Counted from the stretch's first letter, positions 16,801-23,241 are shown. The stretch is DNA of 40,253 nucleotides from Streptomyces anandii JCM 4720 (GCF_014650655.1 NZ_BMVJ01000008.1:255331-295583), one strand, 5' to 3'. Notes: a model not told the origin generated them from the letters alone. Translations and numbers: made by a program.

Positions 16801-16976
16801 TGCTCTTCATGCGCCGCTACAAGAACAGCGACATAGGCAAGTCCCAGCCCTGGATGCTCCTCGGGCCTGCCACCTACGAGGGCCACACAGGCAGCAAGCC
16901 CATGGCGATCACCTGGCGCCTGGATCACGAACTACCGGCCGACGTGTGGACATATTCGGCGATCACGGCAAGCTGA
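13827..16976 (+). CDS. PLD-nuclease / DEAD-like helicase / DUF3427 protein
   Basis: About 1049 residues in three parts. A phospholipase D-like domain occupies about residues 120-290, with LHAKAWLF (His223, Lys225) and VGSSNLSRAAL. A superfamily 2 helicase follows: Walker A AATGTGKT (Lys357), DEFHH (Asp447-His451), LTATPER near 475, and QQLGRGLRR near 650. The C-terminal DUF3427 region spans about 650-1049. This is the known PLD-SSL2-DUF3427 architecture. Its cellular role is not settled; similarity to type III restriction helicases makes phage or plasmid defence plausible. Only one PLD HxK half-site is obvious, so nuclease activity would need dimers. GTG 13827 is preferred because GAGGGGGG lies just before it; GTG 13809 is also in frame. 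Base composition differs from flanking genes. Confidence 0.88.
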   Translation: MAGAGEVGQQPVAGVYEKLITQDVRDELKQLESMGWKAIDAEVSAESTPHVLARHIGEVVARRLNQLPPTQQVRFANHILSSLETGGAEHGEPDLSGTVVEGPRQLLALAKQEAPGAYAIRPLTPLSETSLLTNSPEDLSLGAELRAELATADRIDLLCAFVKWYGIRVLEDALRSAKERGVPIRVITTTYMGATDRHALDRLVRDFGATVKVNYEIRSTRLHAKAWLFRRHTGFDTAYVGSSNLSRAALLDGLEWNVRLSSVATPAVLDKFEATFDAYWNDTAFETYDPDLHGERLDGALAQAGAKGSSTDLKINLSGLEVRPFPHQRDMLERLTVEREIRGRHRNLLVAATGTGKTVMAALDYRSLSRNWDGRRPRLLFVAHRKEILKQSLRTYREVLDDASFGELLHAGMEPRAWDHVFASVQSLNVQRLEQLASDHFDIIVIDEFHHATATTYRRVIDHFQPRELLGLTATPERMDGLNVQDEFFDGRIAAEMRLWEALENDLLCPFHYFGIPDGTDLTNLGWQKGSYADQELGNLYTGDHARARIVVKQIRDKVSNPGGMRALGFCVTKAHAHFMAGFFREAGFQAVALDSDSSAETRTRALSDLSAGKLQVIFSVDLFNEGLDIPDVDTLLLLRPTNSATVFLQQLGRGLRRTETKPVLTVLDFIGQHRAEFRFEEQFRALTNLSRNRLVDHIEHDFPQLPSGCQIILEGKSKDLVLDNIRTQLGATVKTLVKEVKAYSTPRLADYLRESRREIKELYKGGNSWTVVLRRAGLVDEFAPSDEDALLKRVHAFLHVDDPERAQAYLRLLEDDAPPYEKLDALDQSYARMLFFNLWDNAGGFTSYQQGLESLRAQRTFRDELRQVLAHVMEQADHVPVPLSGRLSRVPLKVHSAYNRSEILAALGVARFGGQMPRTFAQGVQWVEELRTDALLITLEKNEKDFSPTIRYKDYALSPTLLHWESQNATAADSPTGMRYREHKQRGSSILLFMRRYKNSDIGKSQPWMLLGPATYEGHTGSKPMAITWRLDHELPADVWTYSAITAS

Positions 16977-16997
16977 GCGCGTAGGCCGGCCGATCGG

Positions 16998-17552
16998 TCA
17001 GTTCTGTCCGCTCTTCGCCTCGAAGTGGGCCTGGGCTCGGTCGGGTACGCCGTCGTCCGGGACCTGGCGGTGCGCTGTGGTGCGAGCAGTGCTCAGCTCG
17101 CACCACGTCACCTTGCGGTCCGCGGTCACTTCGACACCCCATCGCTCGCTGACGGCGTCGATCAGCGCCATGCCGCGCCCTGACTCAGCATCCAGTCCGA
17201 CCTCGGTCAGCGTGGGGAGAGCACGAGGATCAGGGTCGCGCACCTCGATGCGCAGGCGCCCGCCGGACAGGGAGACGGTGAGCATGGAGGGGGTCCCGGG
17301 CCCGATGTGCCTGATCACGTTCGCGACGAGCTCACCGACGCACAACTGAGCAGCGTCACTGACCTCCTGAAGGCCCCAGTCCTCCAACTGGGCCCGCAGA
17401 AGCCTCCGAAGAGCTGACAGGCCCTCGGCCTCGGCCTGAAATGGCAGCTCCCAGTGTCCACTTGGTGGCCGGCCGGCGGAGTCCGTGAGCTGTCCGGCGT
17501 TCACACCCACTCCGTCGAAGACGCGAACAATCGGCACTTTGCGTGTTTCCAT
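16998..17552 (-). CDS. HATPase_c ATP-binding protein (RsbW-like anti-sigma type)
   Basis: About 184 residues from ATG 17552. The GHKL ATPase motifs are clear: the N-box LCVGELVANVIRH with the Mg-binding Glu/Asn pair, the G1-type EVRDPDPRALP, and the G2-type GRGMALIDAVSERWG. Streptomycetes encode dozens of such small RsbW-like ATPases, commonly beside XRE-DUF5753 and DUF397 genes, as here. Kinase activity on an anti-anti-sigma partner is possible but no partner is adjacent. Upstream in-frame GTG (17558) and TTG (17582) starts exist; none has a strong ribosome binding site. The gene converges on the helicase gene with a 21-bp gap and is divergent from the XRE gene. Confidence 0.88.
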   Translation of the reverse strand: METRKVPIVRVFDGVGVNAGQLTDSAGRPPSGHWELPFQAEAEGLSALRRLLRAQLEDWGLQEVSDAAQLCVGELVANVIRHIGPGTPSMLTVSLSGGRLRIEVRDPDPRALPTLTEVGLDAESGRGMALIDAVSERWGVEVTADRKVTWCELSTARTTAHRQVPDDGVPDRAQAHFEAKSGQN

Positions 17553-17573
17553 AGCCACACAGCGTTGCAGTGA

Positions 17574-17595
17574 AACTCTCAAAATGGAACTCTCA
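17574..17595. promoter_or_regulatory. Two direct copies of AACTCTCA between HATPase and XRE genes
   Basis: AACTCTCA occurs at 17574-17581 and 17588-17595, 14 bp apart, and the pair is flanked by GTGA and TCAC. It lies in the leader of the ATPase gene and about 115 bp upstream of the XRE gene. It could be the XRE regulator's binding site; this is inferred from repeat and position. Confidence 0.35.
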
Positions 17596-17708
17596 CAAAG
17601 AGGGGGCCGGGAGCACAGCGATGCGATGCGCGCCCCCGGCGCACACCTCCTTGCTCGCCACCCCGCGCGACAGCGACGATCTACCCGACCACACGAAGGG
17701 CCGATGGC

Positions 17709-18557
17709 ATGGCAGTTGGACCGACCACTCGCAGGCGCCAGTTGGGCGCGGACCTGCGTCGCCTCCGTGAGCTGAAGGGTCTGACCCTTGAGGAGGCCGG
17801 AGCGCGCGTCGGCATCTCGAAGGCAACGCTCAGCCGTTACGAGACGAAAGAGGGCACGGTCAAATGGCCGGCCGTCGACGCACTGTGCCGGGAGTACGGA
17901 GCATCGGAGGCAGAGCGGCTCGCCCTGGTCGAGTTGGCGAAGGGGGCCAGGATCCAGGGCTGGTGGCGCTCACTCGCCGACCCCATCCCCGAGTCCATGA
18001 ACTTGATGCTCACCCTCGAAGACGAAGTGGTGCGCGAGGACCACTACGCCTGTATGTACGTACCCGGCCTGCTCCAGACCCGCGCGTACGCAGAAGCCGT
18101 TCACCGGGCCTCCGAAGTGCGGTGCGGTGAGCGCGAGGTCCAGCACATGGTCGACATCCGCATGAAGCGGCAGGAGTTGCTGGAGCGTTCTGAGCCACCG
18201 CACATCTGGTGCGTGATCGACGAGGCGGCAATCCGGCGCCAGGTAGGTGGCGTTGAGGTAATGCGCCAGCAGCTCGAACACCTGCTGACCATGTCGCAAC
18301 GACCGCATGTCACCGTCCAGGTATTGCCGTTCACTCGAGGTGCTCACGCGGCTGCCGTCGGCAGCTTCGCCGTCCTGCGCGGACAGTCTCCGGAGCTGGA
18401 CGTCGCCTACGTGGACCTCCTCGGCGGAGGCCTCTTCATGGAGAAGCCGCAGGAGTTGGAGCGCTATAGGTTGGCATTCCAGTACCTCAGCGCTCAGGCG
18501 CTCGACCTGGAGTCCTCAGCCGAGCTCATCGACCGCATCCACAAGGAGCCCCAATGA
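17709..18557 (+). CDS. XRE-family regulator with DUF5753 domain (WhiJ/Scr1-like)
   Basis: A 282-residue protein. The N-terminal helix-turn-helix is of the XRE type (RRQLGADLRRLRELKGLTLE, then GISKATLSRYETKEG, residues ~8-50). The rest is DUF5753, recognisable by the segment with IPGLLQT-like YVPGLLQTRAYAEAV, then RMKRQELLERSEPPHIWCVIDEAAIRRQVGG, LLTMSQRPHVTVQVLPF and GSFAVLR. The family includes WhiJ and Scr1 of S. coelicolor, which affect development and antibiotic production. DUF5753 is thought to sense or bind a partner, commonly the DUF397 protein encoded next. The stop overlaps the DUF397 start (ATGA), so translation is coupled. GAAGGG lies about 12 bases before the ATG. Confidence 0.93.
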   Translation: MAVGPTTRRRQLGADLRRLRELKGLTLEEAGARVGISKATLSRYETKEGTVKWPAVDALCREYGASEAERLALVELAKGARIQGWWRSLADPIPESMNLMLTLEDEVVREDHYACMYVPGLLQTRAYAEAVHRASEVRCGEREVQHMVDIRMKRQELLERSEPPHIWCVIDEAAIRRQVGGVEVMRQQLEHLLTMSQRPHVTVQVLPFTRGAHAAAVGSFAVLRGQSPELDVAYVDLLGGGLFMEKPQELERYRLAFQYLSAQALDLESSAELIDRIHKEPQ

Positions 18558-18751
18558 CGGCATCACAACCGAACTGGTTCAAGTCCTCTTACAGCGGCGG
18601 CAGCGGAACAGAGTGCGTGGAGTGCGCGGTGGTTGCGGATGACGTACTCATACATGACTCCAAGTGGGTGGGCGGTCCCGTCATTGGCGTACGAGCTGAC
18701 GCGTGGCGCGCTTTCGTGCGAGACGCCCTCAAGAGGTCCCCACTGCACTGA
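18554..18751 (+). CDS. DUF397 protein
   Basis: A 65-residue protein with all DUF397 hallmarks: WFKSSYSGGSGTECVECA near the N-terminus, VLIHDSKWVGGPVI in the middle, and the end WRAFVRDAL. DUF397 genes are nearly always paired with XRE-DUF5753 genes in Streptomyces. In studied pairs the small protein binds or antagonises the regulator, and a toxin-antitoxin-like relation has been proposed. Its ATG overlaps the XRE stop by four bases (ATGA), so the two are made together in a fixed ratio. The divergent ATPase completes the usual three-gene cluster. Confidence 0.95.
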   Translation: MTASQPNWFKSSYSGGSGTECVECAVVADDVLIHDSKWVGGPVIGVRADAWRAFVRDALKRSPLH

Positions 18752-18811
18752 AGTTGAGCCCTGTGGTGGACTGAGCTGATTTGGCACCCACCAGAGAGGG
18801 ACGGACAGCAC

Positions 18812-19410
18812 ATGGGCTGGGGAGAATTGTCCGGGCTGCGTCGCGGGAGTCGGGTTCACTTCGTTCTTGCCTGGGTGCTGTGTGTGCTTGCGCTGCTGCT
18901 TAAGGCGGTGACCTGGCTGCCCGGGCCGAGCAGGGTTCCCTTCGTCGCTGTGGGCGCCCTGTTTGTCGCGGTGTTTCCGGTCGTCATCGGCGCCATGGTG
19001 CGGACCTTCTTCTCCGAGGGTGGGCGGATTCTGCTCGGCAGCGCGAACGCCGGTCGCATGATGTTGTTCGTGCGCAGCCTGCCGCCCGGATTGATCTGCG
19101 CTTACGCGGCGTCATGGTGCTCGCTCTTGCGACCGGCGCGGGGTCGGCGCGGGACACCGAGACCGATGGACACGGTGGTTACTACTACTCCCGTTGGAAC
19201 AGGACGGAGCAGCGCAGCGAGCGGGTCGCGCTGACGGAGGACGGGTACGACGAGGCCAACAAGGCACAGGCCCGGATTTTCGCCTCCGGTGCCGCGCTCT
19301 TCCACGCTGCGGGCAGCTTTCTGGTCCTTGTGGCGGCCGCACCGGATCTCACGCGACCCAAGCCTATGAGGCGCCCAAGGCCGCCCGGTTTCGTGGAGTG
19401 CGGCGGTTGA
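18812..19410 (+). pseudogene. Small membrane protein gene split by a probable frameshift
   Basis: The first frame starts at ATG 18812 (GAGAGGGACGG upstream). It encodes two convincing membrane segments: FVLAWVLCVLALLLKAVTWL and FVAVGALFVAVFPVVIGAMV. After FVRSLPP near 19085 it turns Arg/Pro/Ser-rich and runs to 19234 in a manner typical of an out-of-frame read. A second frame picks up at that point (RIDLRLRGVMVLALATGAG, then GGYYYSRWNRTEQRSERVAL, then a membrane segment GAALFHAAGSFLVLVAAA) and ends at 19410. Restoring one C in the run near 19085-19088 would join both into one ~200-residue protein with four membrane segments. The second frame alone could start at ATG 19114 but has no ribosome binding site. 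The family is not recognised. Confidence 0.5.
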
Positions 19411-19965
19411 CACACTCCCCTCCACCGCGAGGAGGCCTGGCCGGGCGGCCTCAGGGGTGGGCGGCCGGGGCGCGGGGGCCGGGATGCAGCGGCGTGGCCG
19501 GCTGCGGGTGGTTCGGGAAGGGCGTGGTGCGTACGGCCGGTGGGGCCGGGCGGCAGTTGGTGGGGGGTGGCTCTCGCCACCTGGTGGTGCTGCCGCCCGG
19601 GACCCCTTCTGCGGTGCCCCGCGTTTCCGGTTCAGCTGAGCGGTCGTCAGCGCTGTTCGGGTGGCCGGAGGAGCGTCGTCGTCGTAGAGGGGACGAAGTC
19701 GCGTGTCCGGCACCCCCCTGAGTGTCGGCTTACGCGGGGTCACTCCTGGAGTGGGCGTGCCGAGCAGTGCTGGCGGGCGAGCCTGGTGTGCCGGCTCGTT
19801 CCCCCTGTTGCTGTTCGCTGAGCGATGCGCGGAGCGGTTGCGGCGCCGTGGTCGGCGGCGCCTTGTGCGGTTGGAAATCTATTGAGCGCGCGTCGCCTGG
19901 TTCAACCTCGTTGATCAACATTTGAGGTTTCTCAGTTCGGTTGATTTTTGGACTAATTGCTGGGG
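19411..19965. other. 555-bp stretch without a supported gene
   Basis: Frames on both strands are open but their products are Arg/Pro/Gly-rich and lack domain-like segments, ribosome binding sites and the expected third-position bias, so I see no gene. The last ~95 bases (19866-19960) are clearly AT-richer than the surroundings and hold the nested palindrome listed separately. The stretch may be the right edge of the accessory segment that begins near 12.6 kb. Confidence 0.45.
19902..19944. repeat. AT-richer nested inverted repeats
   Basis: Three nested symmetries are seen: TCAACC (19902-19907) with GGTTGA (19939-19944); AACCTC (19904-19909) with GAGGTT (19924-19929); and the perfect palindrome GTTGATCAAC (19910-19919). 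The element is 22 bases beyond the stop of the DUF2267 gene, so a terminator role on the minus strand is possible, as is a protein-binding or recombination site. Confidence 0.45.
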
Positions 19966-20439
19966 TCATGCGGAGGGGCCCTCCGGGCCGCCCGACGCCG
20001 GTGCCAGTTGCGCTCTGCCGAACAGCAGGGCGTAGCCCGGCGGGAGTTGGGCGATCACGCGTCGCGTCAGGTCTTCGTCCACCAGGTCGGCCACCACGCT
20101 CAGCACCGAGCTGACGTCCCAGCGGGCCGTGGCCGTGGTGGAGCCGTCGATGCGGGCCGCCACGGCGTCGACGAACCCGGCCGCCGTCAGGGGGCGGACG
20201 GCGGGAATCTGCGAGGCGAACACCCTCGCCGCCTCTTCCGGCAGGGCGGCGGCGAGTTCGACCCGTTCGTCTGCCGTGACATGGCCGCCGAGCGCCGAGA
20301 GGACTGTCCGGGCGACCTGTTCCGCCTCCGCTCTCGTGCGGTACTGGCCGTTCTCCCTCACCCTTTCCGCGAAGGCAGCCCAACTGGCCTTCGGTTCGCG
20401 CGTGATGGTGGTCGTGGGGTGGTGTGCTGTCACCGTCAT
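19966..20439 (-). CDS. DUF2267-domain protein
   Basis: A 157-residue soluble protein. The core has the DUF2267 pattern: FAERVRENGQYRTRAEAEQV, ARTVLSALGGHVTADERVEL, AAALPEEAARVFASQI, and a repeat-like second half ending LVDEDLTRRVIAQLPPGYALLF. DUF2267 proteins are all-helical and of unknown function; in actinobacteria they often sit beside stress genes. Here it is directly downstream of an Hsp20 gene on the same strand, separated by 119 bp with a strong hairpin, so it probably has its own promoter. The ATG has GGAGGAGG about 9 bases upstream. Confidence 0.85.
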   Translation of the reverse strand: MTVTAHHPTTTITREPKASWAAFAERVRENGQYRTRAEAEQVARTVLSALGGHVTADERVELAAALPEEAARVFASQIPAVRPLTAAGFVDAVAARIDGSTTATARWDVSSVLSVVADLVDEDLTRRVIAQLPPGYALLFGRAQLAPASGGPEGPSA

Positions 20440-20486
20440 GGTGCGGGCCTCCTCCGCCAAAGGTCCGTCCGTCCGGGTACGTGAGT

Positions 20487-20522
20487 GCGTTCCGCGGGCG
20501 GGGGTGCCCGTCCGCGGAACGC
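20487..20522 (-). terminator. Strong hairpin terminator after the Hsp20 gene
   Basis: A 16-bp stem with one G-U (left arm GCGTTCCGCGGGCGGG, right arm CCCGTCCGCGGAACGC) closes a 4-base loop. It begins 37 bases after the Hsp20 stop and lies 48 bases before the DUF2267 start. There is no T-run. Confidence 0.65.
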
Positions 20523-20558
20523 CGGGATGTGATGGGCCGCGCCGGCCGCGGCCGCGGC

Positions 20559-20978
20559 TCAGGAGCCGAGCTGCTTGCGCTCGCTGCCGCCGGCGATCTG
20601 GATCTTGCGCGGCTTGGCCTGTTCGGCGACCGGGATGCGCAGGGTGAGGACGCCGGCCTCGTAGGAGGCGTCGATCCGCTCCGTGTCGAGGGTCTCGCCG
20701 AGGAAGAGCTGGCGGGTGAAGGTGCCGGTGGGCCGCTCGGCGACGATCAGCTCCGCGCCCTCCGGGGCGGGGGACCTGCGCTCGGCACGGATGTTGAGGA
20801 CGTTCCGCTCGACGTCGAGGTCGATGGTCTCCGGGTCCACTCCCGGAATGTCCATGTGCACGATGAAGTCGTCGCCGGAACGGTAGGCGTCCATGGACAT
20901 CTGGCCCGGTCGGGCGGGGCCGAAGACCTGCTGCGCGATGCGGTCGAACTCGCGGAAGGGGTCGGTACGCATGAGCAT
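20559..20978 (-). CDS. hsp18: Hsp20/alpha-crystallin small heat-shock protein
   Basis: A 139-residue chaperone. The start (MLMRTDPFREFDRIAQQVFG) is characteristic of actinobacterial Hsp18/Hsp20. The alpha-crystallin domain spans about residues 30-125, with MDIPGVDPETIDLDVERNVL and the conserved GVLTLRIPVAEQ (A-x-x-x-G-V-L motif). These proteins hold unfolding proteins in the cytoplasm during heat or oxidative stress. ATG 20978 is preferred, with GAGGAG 10-12 bases upstream; GTG 20981 is possible. A near-consensus promoter lies at 21029-21057. In S. albus an Hsp18 gene is repressed by RheA; no such repressor gene is adjacent here, so the regulator is unknown. The symbol is by family resemblance. 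Confidence 0.93.
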   Translation of the reverse strand: MLMRTDPFREFDRIAQQVFGPARPGQMSMDAYRSGDDFIVHMDIPGVDPETIDLDVERNVLNIRAERRSPAPEGAELIVAERPTGTFTRQLFLGETLDTERIDASYEAGVLTLRIPVAEQAKPRKIQIAGGSERKQLGS

Positions 20979-21028
20979 CACGGGTCACTCCTCTCAGGTG
21001 GCACTGGGTGCGATGCCCTACGACTTCT

Positions 21029-21057
21029 TATATAGCTCGGCAGATGAAAGTTGACAA
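21029..21057 (-). promoter_or_regulatory. Near-consensus sigma-70-type promoter of the Hsp20 gene
   Basis: On the minus strand TTGTCA and TATATA are separated by exactly 17 bases. Such a pairing is rare in a genome this GC-rich. The leader to the ATG would be about 45 bases. The TTGTCAACTTTCATC region includes short symmetric pieces that could be an operator, but no clear HAIR element was found. Confidence 0.65.
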
Positions 21058-21142
21058 GCAGGGGCTCAGGTCTGCGCTCGCGAGCGGGGCGCGCGTAGTG
21101 TCGGTGGGGCCCATGAGGACGTAAGGGACACAGGAGGCACTG

Positions 21143-21445
21143 ATGGCGAGGGTTCCCAGCGCTGTGGTCGCGGCGGGTGGGCTGGTCGGTGGGTACGGCG
21201 TGGCTCGCTGGACCCGGAAGCGGCCGCTGGGCGGGGCCGTGCTGGCGGTCGCCGGAGCCGCCGCCGCGCAGCAGTGGCGGCAGCGGGCCGGCGGGAAGGC
21301 CGCGGGTGCGCTGACGGCCGCGTACGTCGCCGCGTTCGCCGGGTCGCACCCGCTGGCCAAGAAGGTGGGCGCCTGGCCTGCCGTGTTCGGGGTCTCCGGG
21401 GCCGTGGCGCTGGCCTCCTGGGCCGTCGCCGACCGGCGGAAGTGA
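21143..21445 (+). CDS. Small Ala/Gly-rich membrane protein
   Basis: A 100-residue protein with strong AGGAGG ribosome binding site 4-9 bases upstream of the ATG. Hydrophobic segments are AVVAAGGLVGGYGVA, GGAVLAVAGAAAAQQW, ALTAAYVAAFAGS and WPAVFGVSGAVALASWAV, so two to four short membrane helices are likely. The composition and size resemble small conserved actinobacterial membrane proteins of unknown function. It is divergent from the Hsp20 gene and convergent with the AhpD-like gene, with a hairpin between. Confidence 0.75.
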   Translation: MARVPSAVVAAGGLVGGYGVARWTRKRPLGGAVLAVAGAAAAQQWRQRAGGKAAGALTAAYVAAFAGSHPLAKKVGAWPAVFGVSGAVALASWAVADRRK

Positions 21446-21462
21446 CCCGGGAGGCCACAATC

Positions 21463-21490
21463 CCGGCCGGGCTGGACGAGGCCCGGCCGG
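21463..21490. terminator. Bidirectional hairpin between the small membrane gene and ahpD-like gene
   Basis: CCGGCCGGGC and GCCCGGCCGG form a perfect 10-bp stem with an 8-base loop, 17 bases past the plus-strand stop at 21445 and 28 bases past the minus-strand stop at 21519. It can serve both convergent genes. Confidence 0.6.
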
Positions 21491-21518
21491 TCTGCCGGTG
21501 CGCCGGTGCGCCGGTCCG

Positions 21519-21992
21519 TCAGCCGAACATGCCCGGCTGGTAGTCGCCCGCCGGCTGGCGGACCAGGACGTTCACGCGGTTGTAGGCGTTGATCAGGGCG
21601 ATGAGGGAGACGAGCGCGGCCAGCTGCTCCTCGTCGTAGTGCTTCGCGGCGTTCGCCCAGACCTCGTCGCTGACGCCGCCCGCCGCGTCCGCGATGCGCG
21701 TGCCCTCCTCGGCCAGCTCCAGCGCGGCGCGCTCGGCGTCGGTGAAGACCTTCGCCTCCCTCCAGGCCGCCACCATGTGCAGGCGCTGCACGGTCTCCCC
21801 CGCGGCCGTGGCGTCCTTGGTGTGCATGTCGGTGCAGAAGCCGCAGCCGTTGATCTGGCTGGCGCGGATCTTCACCAGTTCCTGGGTCGCGGCGGGGAGG
21901 GACGAGTCGGACAGGACCTTGCCCGCGGAGTTGATGTAGCGGAAGAACTTGGCAGTGACGTTGTTCTCGAAGAGGTTCAGACGGGCTTCCAT
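21519..21992 (-). CDS. Carboxymuconolactone decarboxylase / AhpD-family protein
   Basis: A 157-residue helical protein. It carries the AhpD redox signature CGFCTDMH (Cys50, Cys53, His57), preceded by ELVKIRASQING, the usual E-x-K/R-SxxNGC pattern. Proteins of this group act as alkylhydroperoxidase-like disulfide reductants. The two active cysteines and the histidine are all present, so activity is expected. AAGGAG lies about 7-12 bases before the ATG. Downstream of a GlxA-type regulator gene in the same direction, but 175 bp apart, so co-transcription is uncertain. Confidence 0.9.
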   Translation of the reverse strand: MEARLNLFENNVTAKFFRYINSAGKVLSDSSLPAATQELVKIRASQINGCGFCTDMHTKDATAAGETVQRLHMVAAWREAKVFTDAERAALELAEEGTRIADAAGGVSDEVWANAAKHYDEEQLAALVSLIALINAYNRVNVLVRQPAGDYQPGMFG

Positions 21993-22009
21993 CGTGGCTT
22001 CTCCTTGGC

Positions 22010-22082
22010 GGCTCGGTCTCGCTCGGCTTCACTCCGCTTCGCCCGGCTTCGCCCGGTTGCTCGGCTTCGCTCGCCTCGCGGC
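22010..22082. repeat. Imperfect short repeats upstream of the ahpD-like gene
   Basis: The stretch is built from variants of GGCTTCGCCC and GCTTCGCTC, at least six in 73 bp, in the leader or promoter of the minus-strand AhpD-like gene. No coding role is seen. Similar degenerate arrays occur elsewhere in this window. Confidence 0.5.
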
Positions 22083-22167
22083 TGCTGCTGATTAGCGGTT
22101 ACGGAAGTACGACGGAGGCCGGCCGCTCCGTGTGACACGGCCACGGGGGCGTTCGGTGTGACCTGCG

Positions 22168-23127
22168 TTACACCCGGTCGGCCGTCTGGAACGACTTCCG
22201 GTACGCCCTCGGGCTCGTGCCCACCACCCTGCGGAAGCGTTCCCGGAACGCCGTCGGGGAGCCGAAGCCCGCCTGGGCGGCGATGCGCTCCACCGGGTAC
22301 GGCGTCGTCTCCAGCAGGTGCTGCGCGCGCCGTACCCGCGCCCGGTGCAGCCACTGCAGCGGCGTCGTGCCGGTCTGCTCGCGGAAGCGGCGGTTGAGGG
22401 TGCGGGTGCTCATGCCCGCGCGGGCCGCGATCTCCTCCAGGGCGAGGTCGCGGTCACAGTGGCTCTCCAGCCAGTGCAGCAGCGGTTCGAGGGTGGCGCC
22501 CGCCGGGGCCGGCGGCAGCACGTGCGGGATGAACTGGGCCTGGCCGCCCTCCCGTTCCAGCGGCATGACCGACATGCGGGCCGCGTGCGCGGCGGCCTCG
22601 GAGCCGTGGTCCTTGCGGATCATGTGCAGGCACATGTCGAGTGCCGCCGCCGCGCCCGCCGAGGTGAGAAACCGGCCGTTGTCGACGTAGAGGACGTTCG
22701 CGTCGACGGTGACCTCGGGGTGGCGCTCGGCGAGGGCGTCGGCGGCCACCCAGTGGGTCGTGGCGCGCAGGCCGTCCAGCAGGCCGGTGGCCGCGAACAC
22801 GAAGGCGCCGACGCAGATGGAGGCGATACGGGTGCCGGCGGCGGCCGCCGCGCGCAGCGCCTCCGCGACCTCGGGCGGGAGGGGTACGGTCGGGTCCGCC
22901 ACCCCGGGCAGGACGATCGTGTCGGCCTCCGCCAAGGTCTCCAGGCCGTACGGCGCCCTGACCGTGAACGCTCCGCCGGCCGCGCTCACCTCGCCCGCCA
23001 CCGAGCAGACCCGTACGTCGTACGCCTCCCGGCCGTCGGGCAGTCTCGCCCAGCCGAAGGTGTCGATCGGGGCGGAGAGATCGAACGGGATCACCTGGTC
23101 CAGCGCCAGGACGGCCACGGTGTGCAT
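22168..23127 (-). CDS. GlxA-type transcriptional regulator (DJ-1/PfpI + AraC)
   Basis: A 319-residue protein with an N-terminal DJ-1/PfpI-like domain (MHTVAVLALDQVIPFDLSAP to about residue 180, nucleophile-elbow segment RIASICVGAFVFAATGLL containing Cys) and a C-terminal AraC DNA-binding domain (residues ~215-315). The second helix-turn-helix is recognisable as VERIAAQAGFGSPTAFRERF. GlxA-family regulators are widespread in Streptomyces and some control development or stress genes; the ligand is unknown. No ribosome binding site is evident before the ATG. A GTGTGA-N6-TTACAC dyad overlaps the stop codon. The neighbouring divergent membrane gene and the downstream AhpD-like gene are possible targets. 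Confidence 0.92.
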   Translation of the reverse strand: MHTVAVLALDQVIPFDLSAPIDTFGWARLPDGREAYDVRVCSVAGEVSAAGGAFTVRAPYGLETLAEADTIVLPGVADPTVPLPPEVAEALRAAAAAGTRIASICVGAFVFAATGLLDGLRATTHWVAADALAERHPEVTVDANVLYVDNGRFLTSAGAAAALDMCLHMIRKDHGSEAAAHAARMSVMPLEREGGQAQFIPHVLPPAPAGATLEPLLHWLESHCDRDLALEEIAARAGMSTRTLNRRFREQTGTTPLQWLHRARVRRAQHLLETTPYPVERIAAQAGFGSPTAFRERFRRVVGTSPRAYRKSFQTADRV

Positions 23128-23241
23128 GGCGGGAGCGTAGGCACAGGTCTCGGCGGTGCGTGGGGCGGGTGGCGGGAATCCGTCGATACCTGGCACTCTC
23201 GCCACTCCTGCCGACTCGCCGGCCCGCCTACGGTCTGGCGG

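Noticed and set aside
16977..16997. Terminator between the helicase and HATPase genes
   Set aside because: The 21-bp gap has GGCCGGCC but no stem of useful length with a loop.
19411..19700. Gene in the spacer after the frameshifted membrane gene
   Set aside because: Plus-strand frames encode only Arg/Gly-rich sequence with no start signal; treated as non-coding.
19102..19743. A 213-codon minus-strand frame opposite the frameshifted membrane gene
   Set aside because: Basic, Pro/Arg-rich, with no ribosome binding site and no recognisable domain; the plus-strand membrane segments are more convincing.
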